From Microbispora triticiradicis (GTDB lineage Bacteria; Actinomycetota; Actinomycetes; Streptosporangiales; Streptosporangiaceae), in the NCBI GenBank assembly GCA_003260025.2, contig QFZU02000045.1, positions 1 to 42,404 of the forward strand: a stretch of 42,404 nucleotides of DNA, given 5' to 3'. A program made the position numbers and the translations under genes. Below, in pieces: positions 32,395-42,404 of this stretch. The notes under the pieces are model-generated. The model was not told where the DNA came from. It made no database searches and worked only from the letters and a program-made list of their open reading frames with translations. How positions within the stretch are numbered: the stretch's first letter is position 1; each line of letters starts with the position of its first letter.

Positions 32395-35118
32395 TCACAA
32401 TTCCTGCGTCATATCGTCGAATTCCAGGCCCTGGAACGCCATGTTGATCAGACTCTCGGCGTCCATTTCGTCAATGGACGCCGCGGGTGCCGAATCGGCG
32501 GCCGATTCGGCGGACTCGGCGCGGGCTCCGCCGAGTTCCAGCAGGGTGTCCAGCAGGCCCGCGTCGCGCAGCCTGCTCAGGGGAATCGCACTCAGGATCC
32601 GGCGGACCCGTTCCTCGGTGTCCGCCGAGCCGTTCTGTCCGTCCGCGTCGGTCGCCAGCTCTCGGTCGAGGTGGGCGGCGAGCACGAGCGCGTTCGGGTA
32701 GTCGAAGACCAGCGTCGCCGGCAGGCGCAGCCCGGTGACCGTGTTCAGTCCGTTGCGGAACTCGACGGCCGACAGCGAGTCGAAGCCCAGCTCGCCGAAC
32801 GCGCGGTCCGGCTCGATGGCCTGCGAGCCGCTGTGCCCCAGCACCAGAGCGGCCTGGGTGCGCACGATGTCCAGCAGCGCCGCCTGGCGTTCGGTCTCGG
32901 ACAGACCGGCCAGGCTGCTCCGCAGGGCGGCGGCGGCCGACGCGTTCCCCGTGCCGCGCCGGGCCGGACGGCGTACGAGGCCGCGCAGCAGGGCCGGCGG
33001 CTCGTTGCCGGCCGCGACCGCGGCCAGGTCGAGCCGGATCGGCACCACCGTGGCCGCGTCCCCGGCGCAGGCCAGGTCGAACAGCGCGAGGCCCTGCTCC
33101 TCCGTCAGCGGTTCCACACCGGTACGGCTGAGCCGCTGCCGGTCGGCGTCGGTCAGTCCCCCGCCGATGCCGCCCTCGTCGTCCCACAGGCCCCAGGCCT
33201 GTGACTGCGCGGTCAGACCGGCGGCCCGGCGGTGGAGCGCCAGCGCGTCCAGGAAGGCGTTCGCGGCGGCGTAGCTGCCCTGACCGGGGTTGCCGAACAC
33301 GCCGGCGGCCGAGGAGAACAGCACGAACGCCGAGAGGTTCCGGCCCGCGGTGAGTTCGTGCAGGTTCAGCGCGGCGTCGACCTTGGCGCGCAGCACGTGG
33401 TCCACGCGCTCGGGGGTGAGCGAGGAGATCACGCCGTCGTCGAGCACACCGGCGATGTGCACGACGCCGGTGACGTCCACCGCCGACAGGAGCTCGGCGA
33501 GCGCGGCGCGGTCAGCGGTGTCGCAGGCGGCGACCGTCACGTCGGCGCCCAGCGCGGCCAGTTCGTCGCGTAGCTCGGCGGCCCCCGGGGCGGCGAGCCC
33601 TCGGCGGCTGGTCAGCAGCAGCCGCGGCACGCCGTACCGGGTGACCAGGTGCCGGGAGACGAGCCGCCCCAGTGTGCCGGTCGCGCCGGTGACCAGGACG
33701 GTGTCGTCCGGCCCGAAGGACCCGGCGGGCGTGTCGTCCTCGGCGGCGGCCGGCAACCGGGCGAGCCTCGCCGCGTGCATCGCGCCGTCGCGCACGACGA
33801 CCTGCGGCTCGTCCGTCGCCAGAACCGTCGCGAGGTCCATCGAGTCGTCGGTGTCCAGCAGCAGGATCCGGCCCAGGTTCTCCGACTGCGCGGACCGCAC
33901 CAGTCCCCAGACCGCGGCGCCCGCGAGATCGACGGAGTCCTCTCCCGGCAGCGGTACGGCGCCCCGCGTGGTCACGGCCAGCGTGGAACCGGCGAACCGG
34001 GAGTCGGCCGCCCAGGCCTGAAGTACGGCGAGCGCCCGGTGCGTCGCGGCCCGCACCGCCGCCGCGTCGCGGCCGTGGCCGGCGTCCAGCACGACCACCT
34101 CCGGAGGCACGGCGTCGTCGGCCAGATCGGCCCAGGCCGCCCACGACACGGGCAGCGCCGCCGGGGCGCCGGCGATCGGCGTCCAGGACAGCTGGAAGAG
34201 CGAGTCGCCCGGGCCCGGTTCCGCCGCCCGAAGCTGCTCGGTCGAGGTCGCGCGCAGGGTCAGGGACTCGACCGACGCCACGGGCACGCCGTACCGGTCG
34301 GTGATCTCCATGGACAGCGAGGTGTCGCTCAGCCAGGTCAGCCGCACGCGCAGCGCGTCGGCTCCGGCCGCGTGCAGCGCGACCCCGCGCCAGGCGAAGG
34401 GCAGCAGCGCCTGCTCCCGGTCGGCCGCGCCGTCCGGAGGCACGAGACCCAGCCCGTGCAGCGCGGCGTCCAGCAGCGCCGGGTGCACGCCGAACGCGGC
34501 GGCGTCCTCCCTCGCCTGAGCCGGAAGCTCCACCTCGGTGAAGATCTCCGCGCCGCGCCGCCACGCCGTCTTCAGGCCCTGGAACGTCGGGCCGTAGCCG
34601 TAACCGCGTTCGTGCAGGATGTCGTACGCGTCGCTCACATCCACCGGGGTGGCGTCGGCCGGGGGCCACTGCAGGTGGCCCGTGGACGCGGTGGGCGCGG
34701 AAGCGGTGAGGGTGCCTTCGGCGTGCAGCGTCCAGGGCTCGTCCGCCGGGGCGTTCTCCCTGCGGGAGTAGACCGCGACCGTACGGCGGTCGGTGTCGTC
34801 GGCGGCGCCGACCACGACCTGCACCTGCATCCCGCGATCACGTGAGCCGGGATCACCCTCGGGCAGCAGCAGCGGCGCCGCGAGGGTGAGCTCCTCCAGG
34901 ACGGCGCAGCCGACCTGGCCTCCCGCCGCGACCGCCAGCTCCACGAAGCCCGTGCCGGGGAAGAGCACGTTGTCCAGCACCTGGTGGTCGGCCAGCCAGG
35001 GATGCGTACGGACCGACAGCCGGCCGGTGAACGACATCCCGTCCGAGTCGGGGGCCGGGATGGCGGCGCCGAGCAGCGGGTGCTCGACGCGCTCCAGGCC
35101 CATGGCCGCCGCGTCCAC
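32395..35118 (-). CDS. PKS B, fourth frame segment: DH-KR-ACP-C-terminal docking domain
   Basis: Completes the last module of PKS B. DH has [17 protein letters not shown] near 34970-35005; the conserved Gly of HxxxGxxxxP is Asp here, while the second-motif Asp ([11 protein letters not shown]) is present. KR has TGATGTLG near 33660-33700, VLDDG (LDD type) and GQGSYAAAN near 33262-33290. ACP has [10 protein letters not shown] near 32760-32800. The ~85-residue tail has [24 protein letters not shown], split by a variable Glu/Ala/Ser stretch from a final acidic helix ([11 protein letters not shown]). This is the usual C-terminal docking architecture for handing over to the next PKS. True coding of this frame continues upstream to about 35270, past the nominal start. 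Stop TGA at 32395. Confidence 0.9.
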   Translation of the reverse strand: MDAAAMGLERVEHPLLGAAIPAPDSDGMSFTGRLSVRTHPWLADHQVLDNVLFPGTGFVELAVAAGGQVGCAVLEELTLAAPLLLPEGDPGSRDRGMQVQVVVGAADDTDRRTVAVYSRRENAPADEPWTLHAEGTLTASAPTASTGHLQWPPADATPVDVSDAYDILHERGYGYGPTFQGLKTAWRRGAEIFTEVELPAQAREDAAAFGVHPALLDAALHGLGLVPPDGAADREQALLPFAWRGVALHAAGADALRVRLTWLSDTSLSMEITDRYGVPVASVESLTLRATSTEQLRAAEPGPGDSLFQLSWTPIAGAPAALPVSWAAWADLADDAVPPEVVVLDAGHGRDAAAVRAATHRALAVLQAWAADSRFAGSTLAVTTRGAVPLPGEDSVDLAGAAVWGLVRSAQSENLGRILLLDTDDSMDLATVLATDEPQVVVRDGAMHAARLARLPAAAEDDTPAGSFGPDDTVLVTGATGTLGRLVSRHLVTRYGVPRLLLTSRRGLAAPGAAELRDELAALGADVTVAACDTADRAALAELLSAVDVTGVVHIAGVLDDGVISSLTPERVDHVLRAKVDAALNLHELTAGRNLSAFVLFSSAAGVFGNPGQGSYAAANAFLDALALHRRAAGLTAQSQAWGLWDDEGGIGGGLTDADRQRLSRTGVEPLTEEQGLALFDLACAGDAATVVPIRLDLAAVAAGNEPPALLRGLVRRPARRGTGNASAAAALRSSLAGLSETERQAALLDIVRTQAALVLGHSGSQAIEPDRAFGELGFDSLSAVEFRNGLNTVTGLRLPATLVFDYPNALVLAAHLDRELATDADGQNGSADTEERVRRILSAIPLSRLRDAGLLDTLLELGGARAESAESAADSAPAASIDEMDAESLINMAFQGLEFDDMTQEL

Positions 35119-37610
35119 GCCCTCCTGCTCGTGTTCGAGCCAGTAGGACTCGCGCTGGAAGGCGTAGGTGGGCAGGTCGACGCGGCGGGCGCCGGTCTCG
35201 GCGTAGAAGGCCTGCCAGTCGACCGGGACGCCGGCGGTGTGCAGCTGCCCGAGCGCGGCGACGACCGTGCGGGCCGTCCGGCCCGCATGGTGGCGGTGAA
35301 GACGGTGGTGTCGGCCTCGTCGAGGGTCTGCTGGGCCATCGCGGTGAGCACCGCGTCCGGGCCCAGCTCGACGAACCGGGTCACCCCCTGGGCAGCCAGG
35401 GTGGTCACGGCGTCGGCGAACCGCACCGCCCCGCGCACCTGGTCCACGAGGACCGGGGCTTCCTGCCCGGAGACGACCACGGCGCGGGGGCCGTTGACCG
35501 CGGCGATGTCCACCCCGTCGGTGAGCAGGGGGGTCACCTCGTCCTCGGTGGCCTGAACGGCGACCATCGCCCCACCCGACGGCAGGGCCTGCATCAACCG
35601 GCCCCGCGCCGCGACCAGGCGGGACGCGTCGGCGAGCGACAGCATCCCGGCGACATGCGCGGCGGCCAGCTCACCGACGGAGTGCCCGGCCAGGTAGTCC
35701 GGCCGCACCCCCCACGAGGAGACCAGGCGGAACAGCGCCACCTCCACCGCGAACAACCCCGCCTGCGCGTAGGCGGTCTGGTCGACCAGGTCGGCGTCGG
35801 CGCCCCAGATCACCTCACGCAGCGGCCGGTCGAGATGCGCGTCCAGCTCGTCCACCACGGCATCGAAGGCCTGTGCGAAGGCGGGGAAGGCCGCGTGGAG
35901 TTCGCGGCCCATGCCGAGGCGCTGGGCGCCCTGACCGGTGAACAGCATGCCGACCTTGCCGGTGGAACGGGCGACGCCCTGCACCACCTGAGGTGCGGTG
36001 CGGCCCTCCGCCAGTGCGGCCAGCCCCGCCAGCAGCCCGGCCCGATCACCGCCAGTGATGACCGCCCGACGCTCAAAGGACGCCCGCGTCGTCGCCAGCG
36101 AGTAGCCGATGTCGGCCGCGCTCAGGGAGGGACGGTCCTGCACGAAGGCAAGCACCCGGGCCGCCTGCCCGGCCAGCGCGTCCGGCGTCTTGCCCGACAC
36201 CATCCACGCCACCGGAGCCACGCCCTCGGCCGGGATCGGGGCGGTGCCGTCGGCCACCTCAGGCGTGGCGGGGAGGACGGTGCCGGCGAGCAGGGCCGGG
36301 GAGGGAGCCTCGGCGAGAGTGAGATCGGCGGTGAGGTCGGCGGGGGCCTGCTCGATGATGACGTGGGCGTTGGTGCCGCTGATCCCGAACGACGACACAC
36401 CCGCACGACGGGGGCGGTCCACCTCCGGCCACGGCATCGCCTCGGTCAGCAGCCGCACGTGGCCGGCCGACCACTCGATGTGCGGGGAGGGCTCGTCCGC
36501 GTGCAGCGTCTTGGGCAGGACGCCGTTGTGCATGGCCATGACCATCTTGATGATCCCGCCGACGCCGGCGGCGGCCTGCGTGTGGCCGATGTTGGACTTG
36601 AGCGACCCCAGCCACAACGGCCGCTCCTCCGGGCGGTCCTGACCATAGGTGGCCAAAACCGCCTGCGCCTCGATCGGGTCACCCAGCGTCGTCCCCGTGC
36701 CGTGACCCTCCACCACGTCCACGTCCCGCACCGACAGCCTGGCGTTGGCCAGCGCCTGGCGGATCACCCGCTCCTGAGAGGGACCGTTCGGCGCGGTCAG
36801 GCCGTTGGAGGCACCGTCCTGGTTCACCGCCGTACCGCGGACGACGGCGAGCACCCGGTGGCCGAGCCGCCGGGCGTCCGAGAGCCGCTCCACCAGCAGC
36901 ACACCGCAGCCCTCGGCCCACGCCGTGCCGTTCGCGCCCGCGCCGTACGCGCGGCAGCGGCCGTCCGGCGACAGCCCCCGCTGGCGGGAGAACTCGATGA
37001 AGGTGTCGGGGGTGGCCATCACCGCGACTCCGCCGACCAGCGCCAGCGAGCACTCACCGGATCGGAGTGCCTGACCGGCCAGGTGCAGGGCTACCAGGGA
37101 GGAGGAGCAGGCGGTGTCGATTGTCACCGACGGGCCTTCGAACCCGAAGACGTACGACACCCGGCCCGAGGCGATCGACCCGGTGTTCGCGTTGGCGGCG
37201 TAGTCGTGGTACATCATCCCGGCGAACACGCCCGTGGACGAACCCCGCAGCGAGCCAGGGTCGATCCCCGCCCGCTCCATCGCCTCCCAGGAGGTCTCCA
37301 GCAGCAGCCGCTGCTGCGGGTCCATCACCAGAGCCTCGTTCGGGGAGATCCCGAAGAACCCGGCGTCGAACTCTGCCGCCTCGTGCAGGAACCCGCCGGA
37401 CTTCACATAGCTGGTGTTCGGACGCTTGCCGTCGGGGTCGAAGATCTCTTCGATGTTCCAGCCGCGGTTGACCGGCAGGTCGGAGATCGCGTCCACCCCG
37501 CCCGCGACCAGCCGCCACAGGTCCTCCGGCGAGGACACCCCACCGGGGTAGCGGCACGCCATGCCCACGATCGCCAGCGGCTCGTCGACCGAACCGGCCG
37601 TGGCCGCCAC
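34635..37610 (-). CDS. PKS B, third frame segment: KS-AT (internally deleted)
   Basis: Complete KS from [16 protein letters not shown] (near 37560-37590) to [12 protein letters not shown] (near 36340-36375), with DTACSSS (Cys codon near 37107), EGHGTGTT and KSNIGH. AT has [12 protein letters not shown] near 35915-35960 and GHSVGE near 35675. After [10 protein letters not shown] it jumps straight to [10 protein letters not shown]: 69 codons are absent in frame at about 35445-35460, removing the catalytic-His/HAFH segment. Past about 35270 the frame is lost by a 7-base shortfall, and the Arg/Ser/Pro-rich sequence down to the stop at 34635 is spurious. The start at 37610 is a GTG inside the ACP-KS linker and not a natural start. 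Confidence 0.85.
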   Translation of the reverse strand: MAATAGSVDEPLAIVGMACRYPGGVSSPEDLWRLVAGGVDAISDLPVNRGWNIEEIFDPDGKRPNTSYVKSGGFLHEAAEFDAGFFGISPNEALVMDPQQRLLLETSWEAMERAGIDPGSLRGSSTGVFAGMMYHDYAANANTGSIASGRVSYVFGFEGPSVTIDTACSSSLVALHLAGQALRSGECSLALVGGVAVMATPDTFIEFSRQRGLSPDGRCRAYGAGANGTAWAEGCGVLLVERLSDARRLGHRVLAVVRGTAVNQDGASNGLTAPNGPSQERVIRQALANARLSVRDVDVVEGHGTGTTLGDPIEAQAVLATYGQDRPEERPLWLGSLKSNIGHTQAAAGVGGIIKMVMAMHNGVLPKTLHADEPSPHIEWSAGHVRLLTEAMPWPEVDRPRRAGVSSFGISGTNAHVIIEQAPADLTADLTLAEAPSPALLAGTVLPATPEVADGTAPIPAEGVAPVAWMVSGKTPDALAGQAARVLAFVQDRPSLSAADIGYSLATTRASFERRAVITGGDRAGLLAGLAALAEGRTAPQVVQGVARSTGKVGMLFTGQGAQRLGMGRELHAAFPAFAQAFDAVVDELDAHLDRPLREVIWGADADLVDQTAYAQAGLFAVEVALFRLVSSWGVRPDYLAGHSVGELAAAHVAGMLSLADASRLVAARGRLMQALPSGGAMVAVQATEDEVTPLLTDGVDIAAVNGPRAVVVSGQEAPVLVDQVRGAVRFADAVTTLAAQGVTRFVELGPDAVLTAMAQQTLDEADTTVFTATMRAGRPARSSPRSGSCTPPASRSTGRPSTPRPAPAASTCPPTPSSASPTGSNTSRRAWTRRPWAWSASSTRCSAPPSRPPTRTGCRSPAGCRSVRIPGWPTTRCWTTCSSPARASWSWRSRREARSAAPSWRSSPSRRRCCCPRVIPAHVIAGCRCRSWSAPPTTPTAVRSRSTPAGRTPRRTSPGRCTPKAPSPLPRPPRPRATCSGPRPTPPRWM
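35264..35290 (-). other. 7-base frameshift after the AT of PKS B module 2
   Basis: From the shared accgtg to the shared atggtgg there are 23 bases here and 30 at 30031-30061. Restoring 7 bases joins the KS-AT frame to the DH-KR-ACP frame ([12 protein letters not shown] follows correctly). Confidence 0.8.
35437..35462 (-). other. 207-base in-frame deletion in the AT of PKS B module 2
   Basis: From acctgg to ttcctgccc there are 23 bases here and 230 at 30211-30441 in the intact AT. The loss is exactly 69 codons and removes the HAFH region, so the AT as written could not be active even though the frame is kept. Confidence 0.8.
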
Positions 37611-40312
37611 CGCCGTACGCCTGGTGTCCGCACCACCACCTCGGCCGCGATGTGCTCGGCGACGGCGAGCGCGTTGGGGTAGTCGAAGACCAGCGACGCC
37701 GGCAGCCGCAGCCCGGTGACCGCGTTCAGTCCGTTGCGGAGTTCCACGGCGGAGAGCGAGTCGAAGCCCAGCTCACCGAACGCCCGGTCGGGCTCGATCG
37801 CCTCCACCCCGGCGTGCCCGAGGACGGCGGCCGCCTGCGTACGCACGATGTCGAGCGCGGCGGTGACCCGCTCGGCCGCGGTCAGTCCGGCGAACCTCTC
37901 CCGTACGGCGGAGGCCGCGCCGCCGGCCGCGGCGGCCACCCGGCGAGTGGGGACGCGGACGAGGGTGCGGAAGAGGGACGGGAGCTCCGCTCCCGCTTCG
38001 GCGAGGGCGGCGAAGTCCAGCCGGATCGGCACCAGCGTGCCGGAGTCCACGGTGCAGGCGACGTCGAACAGCTCCAGCCCCTGCCGGGCCGACAGCGGCT
38101 CCACACCGTTGCGGCTCAGCCGCTGCCGGTCGGCGTCGCCCAGCTCACCGGCCATCCCGGCGTCGTCGGCCCACAGTCCCCAGGCCAGCGACTGGGCGGT
38201 GAGGCCGCCCGCCCGGCGGTGCGCGGCGAGGGCGTCCAGGAAGGCGTTGGCCGCGGCGTAGCTACCCTGACCCGGCGTCCCGAACACTCCCGACGCCGAG
38301 GAGAACAGCACGAACGCCGACAGCTCACGATCACGCGTCAGCTCGTGCAGGTTCAGCGCCGCGTCCACCTTCGGACGCAACACCCGATCCACCCGCTCCG
38401 GCGTCAACGACCCGATCACACCGTCGTCCAGCACACCCGCCAGATGCACGACTCCCACCAGCGGATGCTCCGCCGGGATCCCCGCCAGCACCCCTGCGAG
38501 CGAGGCGCGATCAGCGGCATCCGCCGCCGCCACCGACACCTCGGCGCCGAGGTCCGCAAGCTCTCCGATCAGGTCGGCGGCGCTCGCGGCCGTGGCGCTC
38601 CTGCTGGTGAGCAGCAGGTGACGCACTCCGTGCGCCACGACCAGGTGCCGCGCCACCAACCGGCCCAGCATCCCGGTGCCACCCGTGACCAGCACCGTCC
38701 CCTCGGCCGGGAACGACGTCACCGGTGTCGTTTCCGGTGCCGTCTCCGGCGCCGAGACCGGGACCCGGACCAGCCGGGGCGCGTACGCGACGCCGTCGCG
38801 GATCGCCACCTGCGGCTCGCCGATGCCCATGACGGCACCGAGGTCCACGCCGACGTCCACTCCGCTGTCCGCACTGCCGTCCAGGTCTGCCAGGACGATC
38901 CGGTCGGGATGCTCCCGCTGCGCGGTCCGCACCAGCCCCCAGACGGCCGCGCCGGCGAGGTCGGTCACGTCGTCCGCGCCGGGCAGCGGGGCGACCGCCC
39001 CCCGGGTGACGACCAGCAGCCTGCTGTCGGCGAAGCGCTCGTCGGCCGTCCACTCCTGCAGTACGGCCAGCACCTGGTGGGTCGCGGCCCTGACCGCCCC
39101 GGCCTCGTCCGCGGAAGCCCCGTCCGGGTCGCCGAAGGGCTCCCGGAGCACGATGACGTCCGGCACCGTCGATGTGGCCGGGTCCAGGGCCGCCCAGTCG
39201 GCGTACGTCAGGGAGACGGCCGGGGGCACCGGCACCTTCGTCCAGTCGACCCGGTACAGCGAGTCGTGCAGTTGCGCGGGCTGCAGCTGTTCCGGCGCGA
39301 CCGGCCGCGACGTGAGCGACCGCACGGCGGCGACCGGTGCTCCCTCGGCGTCCGCGATCTCCAGGGAGAAGGCGTTCTGCCCCGCGGGCGTCAGCCGGAC
39401 GCGCAGCGCCGTCGCGCCGACGGCGCTCAGCGACACACCCGCCCAGGAGAACGGCAGCATCGTGGGGCCGTCGTCGGTGTCGTCCCCGCCGAAGTGCAGC
39501 GAGTGCAGTGCCGCGTCGAACAGTGCGGGGTGGAGTCTGAAGAGCGCGGCGTCCTGGTGTTCGTGGTCGGGGAGGGCGACTTCGGCGAACAGTTCCTCGC
39601 CGCGTCGCCAGGCCGCGCGCAGTCCCTGGAAGGCCGGGCCGTAGCCGTAGCCGCGTTCGTGCAGGATCTGGTAGGCGTCGGTGAGGTCCACCGCGCCGGC
39701 CTCGGCCGGAGGCCACTGGCTCAGGTCCACACCGGCCGGGTTCGCGGTGGCCGGGTTGGTGGACAGGGTGCCTTCGGCGTGCAGTGTCCAGGGCAGGTCG
39801 GCCGGGGCCTGCGCACCTCGTGAGTAGATCGCCACCGTACGGCGGCCGTCCTCGTCGGCGGCGCCGACCACGACCTGCACCTGCACCGCGCCCTCACCGG
39901 ACCCGGCGGCCCCGCCCGGCAGCACCAGCGGCGCGGCCAGCGTCAGCTCCTCCACGTGCGTGCACCCGGTGTGCTCGGCCGCGTGCAGCGCCAGCTCCAC
40001 CAGACCGGTCCCCGGCAACAGCACACTGCCGAACACCTGGTGATCGGCCAGCCACGGATGACTCCGCACGGAGAGCTGACCGGTGAAGACCACACCCCCG
40101 GACTCGGGCAGCGGGAGGACGGCGCCCAGCAGAGGGTGCTCGACTGCCTCCAGCCCGGCGGAGGACAGGTTGCCGATGTGATCGGCCACCCAGGACTCGG
40201 ACAGGTAGTCGATCGGGTTGAGCCAGTAGCGCTCGCGCTGGAAGGCGTAGGTGGGCAGGTCGACCCGGGTGGCGCCGGTCTCGGCGTAGAAGGCCTGCCA
40301 GTCGACCGGCAC
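37403..40312 (-). CDS. PKS B, second frame segment: DH-KR-ACP
   Basis: Carries the reductive half of the first visible PKS B module. The sequence resumes correctly at about 40350 ([13 protein letters not shown]), upstream of the nominal start. [13 protein letters not shown] near 40103-40140, [17 protein letters not shown] with intact HxxxGxxxxP near 40018-40065, and second-motif Asp in [11 protein letters not shown] near 39500-39530. [10 protein letters not shown] near 38650-38700, [14 protein letters not shown] near 38240-38275. [13 protein letters not shown] near 37725-37770. The frame leaves homology after HIAAEVV at about 37630 and ends at 37403 in spurious sequence. No ER. The DH block 39521-40060 is nearly identical to that of the last PKS C module. 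Confidence 0.88.
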   Translation of the reverse strand: MPVDWQAFYAETGATRVDLPTYAFQRERYWLNPIDYLSESWVADHIGNLSSAGLEAVEHPLLGAVLPLPESGGVVFTGQLSVRSHPWLADHQVFGSVLLPGTGLVELALHAAEHTGCTHVEELTLAAPLVLPGGAAGSGEGAVQVQVVVGAADEDGRRTVAIYSRGAQAPADLPWTLHAEGTLSTNPATANPAGVDLSQWPPAEAGAVDLTDAYQILHERGYGYGPAFQGLRAAWRRGEELFAEVALPDHEHQDAALFRLHPALFDAALHSLHFGGDDTDDGPTMLPFSWAGVSLSAVGATALRVRLTPAGQNAFSLEIADAEGAPVAAVRSLTSRPVAPEQLQPAQLHDSLYRVDWTKVPVPPAVSLTYADWAALDPATSTVPDVIVLREPFGDPDGASADEAGAVRAATHQVLAVLQEWTADERFADSRLLVVTRGAVAPLPGADDVTDLAGAAVWGLVRTAQREHPDRIVLADLDGSADSGVDVGVDLGAVMGIGEPQVAIRDGVAYAPRLVRVPVSAPETAPETTPVTSFPAEGTVLVTGGTGMLGRLVARHLVVAHGVRHLLLTSRSATAASAADLIGELADLGAEVSVAAADAADRASLAGVLAGIPAEHPLVGVVHLAGVLDDGVIGSLTPERVDRVLRPKVDAALNLHELTRDRELSAFVLFSSASGVFGTPGQGSYAAANAFLDALAAHRRAGGLTAQSLAWGLWADDAGMAGELGDADRQRLSRNGVEPLSARQGLELFDVACTVDSGTLVPIRLDFAALAEAGAELPSLFRTLVRVPTRRVAAAAGGAASAVRERFAGLTAAERVTAALDIVRTQAAAVLGHAGVEAIEPDRAFGELGFDSLSAVELRNGLNAVTGLRLPASLVFDYPNALAVAEHIAAEVVVRTPGVRRWRPRPVRSTSRWRSWAWRAATPVGCPRRRTCGGWSRAGWTRSPTCRSTAAGTSKRSSTPTASVRTPAM
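37622..37648 (-). other. Frameshift in the ACP-KS linker of PKS B
   Basis: The ACP frame (ending HIAAEVV) and the KS frame (reading ADTRRTAV before DEPLAIVG) are both clear, but they are offset by one base loss or two-base gain within a gtggtggtgcgg repeat on the minus strand. No paralogue is close enough to give the exact change. Confidence 0.7.
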
Positions 40313-42404
40313 GCCGGCGGTGTGCAGCTGACCGAGCGCGGCGACAACCGTGGCCCCGCACCTGGTCCACCCAGTACTGCGCGGTGCCGAACTCGGTATC
40401 GGCGAGACCGCCGGTGACGGTGGACACGATCGGGATGGACGGCCGCCCGTAGGTCAGTGACTCGGCCACTTCGGCGAAGTCGGCGAGCATCGGCTCCATC
40501 AGGTGGGAGTGGAAGGCGTGGGAGACCCGCAACCGGCGCGTCTTCCTGCCCTGCTCGGCCAGCCGTTCGGCCAGGGCCAGGACCGGGCCCTCCTGCCCGG
40601 AGATCACCACGGCGCGGGGGCCGTTGACCGCCGCGATGTCCACCCCCTCGGTCAGGAGGGGGGTCACCTCGTCCTCGGTCGCCTGAACGGCGACCATCGC
40701 CCCGCCGGCTGGGAGGGCCTGCATCAACCGGCCCCGCGCCGCCACCAGGCGGCACGCGTCGGCGAGTGACAGCATCCCGGCGACGTGCGCGGCGGCCAGC
40801 TCACCGACCGAGTGACCGGCCAGGTAGTCCGGCCGCACCCCCCACGACTCGATAAGGCGGAACAGCGCCACCTCGATCGCGAACAATCCCGCCTGCGCGT
40901 AGGCGGTCTGGTCGACCAGATCGGCGTCGGCGCCCCAGATCACCTCACGCAGCGGCCGGTCCAGATGCGCGTCCAGCTCAGCGACGACCGCGTCGAAGGC
41001 TTGGGCGAAGGCGGGGAAGGCCGCGTGGAGTTCGCGGCCCATGCCGAGCCGCTGGGCGCCCTGACCGGTGAACAGCACACCGACCTTCCCACCGGAACGG
41101 GCGACACCCTGCACCACCCCGGGCGCGGTACGGCCCTCCGCCAGTGCCGCCAGCCCCGCCAGCAGGGTGGCCCGGTCACCACCGGTCACCACCGCTCGAC
41201 GCTCGAACGACGCCCGCGTCGTCGCCAGCGAGTAGCCGATGTCGGCCGCGCTCAGGGAGGGACGGTCCTGCACGAAGGACAGCACCCGGGCCGCCTGACC
41301 GGCCAGCGCGTCCGCCGTCTTGCCCGACACCACCCACGCCACCGGAGCCACGCCCTCGACCGGGATCGGGGCGGGCGCCTCGGTGGGGGTGAGGTCGGCG
41401 GGAGCCTCGGCTGAGACCTGCGCAGCGCCCTCGCCCACGATGGAGACCGCGTCCTGCCCGGACACCGGCTCAACGGCGCCGTCGGCGAGCACCACGCCCT
41501 CGCCGGCCACAGCGGCGGCGCCGGCAGGCTGACCGCTCTCGGCCAGGACCGGCGCGGCACCGTCGGCGGCCGCAATCTCGGCCGTGGCGGGGAGGACGGT
41601 TCCGGTGAGCAGGGCCGGGGAGGGGGCCTCGGCGAGGAGGACGTCGGCGGCGAGGTCGGCGGGGGCCTGCTCGATGATGACGTGGGCGTTGGTCCCGCTG
41701 ATCCCGAACGACGACACCGCCGCGCGGCGCGGACGGTCCACCTCCGGCCACGGCATCGCCTCGGTCAGCAGCCGGACCTGACCCGCCGACCACTCGATGT
41801 GCGGAGACGGCTCGTCCACGTGCAGCGTCTTGGGCAGCACCCCATGCCGGATCGCCTGCACCATCTTGATCACCCCGCCGACACCGGCGGCGGCCTGGGC
41901 GTGACCGATGTTGGACTTCAGCGACCCCAGCCACAGCGGCCGCTCCTCCGGGCGGTCCTGACCATAAGTCGCAAGCACCGCCTGCGCCTCGATCGGGTCG
42001 CCGAGAGTGGTGCCGGTGCCGTGGCCCTCGACCACGTCGACGTCCTGCACCGACAGCCTGGCGTTCGCGAGGGCCTGGCGGATCACCCGCTCCTGCGACG
42101 GACCGTTCGGCGCCGTCAGACCATTCGACGCACCGTCCTGGTTCACCGCCGTACCCCGCACCACCGCGAGCACCCGGTGCCCGAGCCGCCGGGCGTCCGA
42201 CAACCGCTCCACCAGCAGCACACCACAGCCCTCAGCCCACGCCGTACCGTTCGCGCCCGCCGCGAACGACCGGCACCGGCCGTCCGGCGACAACCCGCGC
42301 TGGCGGGAGAACTCGATGATCGCCTCCGGCGTGGCCATCACCGCCACACCACCCACCAACGCCAGCGAGCACTCCCCCGACCGCAGCGCCTGCCCCGCCA
42401 GATG
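39894..42404 (-). CDS. PKS B, first frame segment: KS (partial)-AT (C-terminus missing), enters from right edge
   Basis: The frame is open to the right edge. It begins within a KS just after its active-site Cys (the edge falls in HLAGQ, right after the region that would carry DTACSSS) and continues through [14 protein letters not shown] and [12 protein letters not shown] (near 41650-41685). A long Ala/Glu/Pro-rich linker of about 100 residues follows. AT has [12 protein letters not shown] near 41035-41085, GHSVGE near 40796-40825 and HAFH near 40515, hence malonyl type. At about 40352 the frame jumps after DQVRG; 167 bases of the AT C-terminus are missing compared with 30031-30211, and the remainder to 39894 is spurious. 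Confidence 0.88.
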   Translation of the reverse strand, partial: HLAGQALRSGECSLALVGGVAVMATPEAIIEFSRQRGLSPDGRCRSFAAGANGTAWAEGCGVLLVERLSDARRLGHRVLAVVRGTAVNQDGASNGLTAPNGPSQERVIRQALANARLSVQDVDVVEGHGTGTTLGDPIEAQAVLATYGQDRPEERPLWLGSLKSNIGHAQAAAGVGGVIKMVQAIRHGVLPKTLHVDEPSPHIEWSAGQVRLLTEAMPWPEVDRPRRAAVSSFGISGTNAHVIIEQAPADLAADVLLAEAPSPALLTGTVLPATAEIAAADGAAPVLAESGQPAGAAAVAGEGVVLADGAVEPVSGQDAVSIVGEGAAQVSAEAPADLTPTEAPAPIPVEGVAPVAWVVSGKTADALAGQAARVLSFVQDRPSLSAADIGYSLATTRASFERRAVVTGGDRATLLAGLAALAEGRTAPGVVQGVARSGGKVGVLFTGQGAQRLGMGRELHAAFPAFAQAFDAVVAELDAHLDRPLREVIWGADADLVDQTAYAQAGLFAIEVALFRLIESWGVRPDYLAGHSVGELAAAHVAGMLSLADACRLVAARGRLMQALPAGGAMVAVQATEDEVTPLLTEGVDIAAVNGPRAVVISGQEGPVLALAERLAEQGRKTRRLRVSHAFHSHLMEPMLADFAEVAESLTYGRPSIPIVSTVTGGLADTEFGTAQYWVDQVRGHGCRRARSAAHRRRAGRLAGLLRRDRRHPGRPAHLRLPARALLAQPDRLPVRVLGGRSHRQPVLRRAGGSRAPSAGRRPPAARVRGCGLHRSALRAESSVAGRSPGVRQCAVAGDRSGGAGAARGRAHRVHARGGADAGRAAGAAGRGRRVR
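40345..40366 (-). other. Deletion junction in the AT of PKS B module 1
   Basis: From accgtg to acctgg there are 13 bases here and 180 in the intact paralogue (30031-30211). The 167-base loss removes FVELGPD-type AT C-terminal sequence and shifts the frame. Confidence 0.85.

Noticed and set aside
25074-41100. A trans-AT PKS with degenerate AT docking remnants
   Set aside because: The remaining AT halves are well conserved, the breaks are frame-disrupting with varied ends, and an intact cis-AT is in the same proteins.

Overview
The window is about 42 kb of very GC-rich actinomycete-type DNA. It is almost wholly a modular type I polyketide synthase (PKS) locus wrapped around a compact starter-unit cassette. 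The cassette has two stand-alone adenylation enzymes, a discrete carrier protein, a discrete acyltransferase, a radical-SAM aminomutase, a PLP enzyme and a proline-iminopeptidase-like hydrolase. This is the set known from beta-amino-acid-primed macrolactams (vicenistatin Vin, incednine Idn and relatives). The best overall reading is a polyene macrolactam cluster. The genus cannot be fixed from this sequence.

Layout, left to right. (1) 1-12455, minus strand: 'PKS A', the first assembly-line protein. It starts with a loading ACP and no docking domain, then KS-AT-DH-KR-ACP, KS-AT-DH-KR-ACP and KS, and leaves the window at the left edge. (2) 12456-12646: divergent intergenic region. (3) 12647-14218, plus strand: adenylation enzyme 1, with a TTA codon near its start. 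(4) 14219-14454: convergent gap with two strong hairpins. (5) 14455-21275, minus strand, a tight operon-like run: adenylation enzyme 2, ACP, discrete acyltransferase, a 99-aa unknown protein, PLP enzyme, radical-SAM aminomutase, iminopeptidase (gene order right to left in transcription). (6) 21364-32386, minus: 'PKS C', the last protein, docking-KS-AT-DH-KR-ACP-KS-AT-DH-KR-ACP-TE. (7) 32395 to the right edge, minus: 'PKS B', KS-AT-DH-KR-ACP-KS-AT-DH-KR-ACP-docking, entering from the right.

Inferred logic: the aminomutase and PLP enzyme make a beta-amino acid. One adenylation enzyme loads it on the discrete ACP, and the second caps its amine with a small amino acid. The discrete acyltransferase hands the dipeptidyl group to the loading ACP of PKS A. 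The PKSs extend it (every readable AT carries the malonyl-type HAFH motif; every module has DH+KR and no ER, hence polyene). The iminopeptidase removes the cap and the TE of PKS C closes the lactam. The central PKS genes lie outside the window, and no regulator, transporter or tailoring gene is present inside it.

All three PKS genes are broken by frameshifts or short deletions (about eight sites), while the single-copy starter genes are all intact. Several breaks coincide with the edges of near-identical inter-module repeats. I read them as repeat-driven assembly or consensus errors rather than decay. PKS genes are therefore listed as reading-frame segments as the sequence stands, with the inferred true joins.
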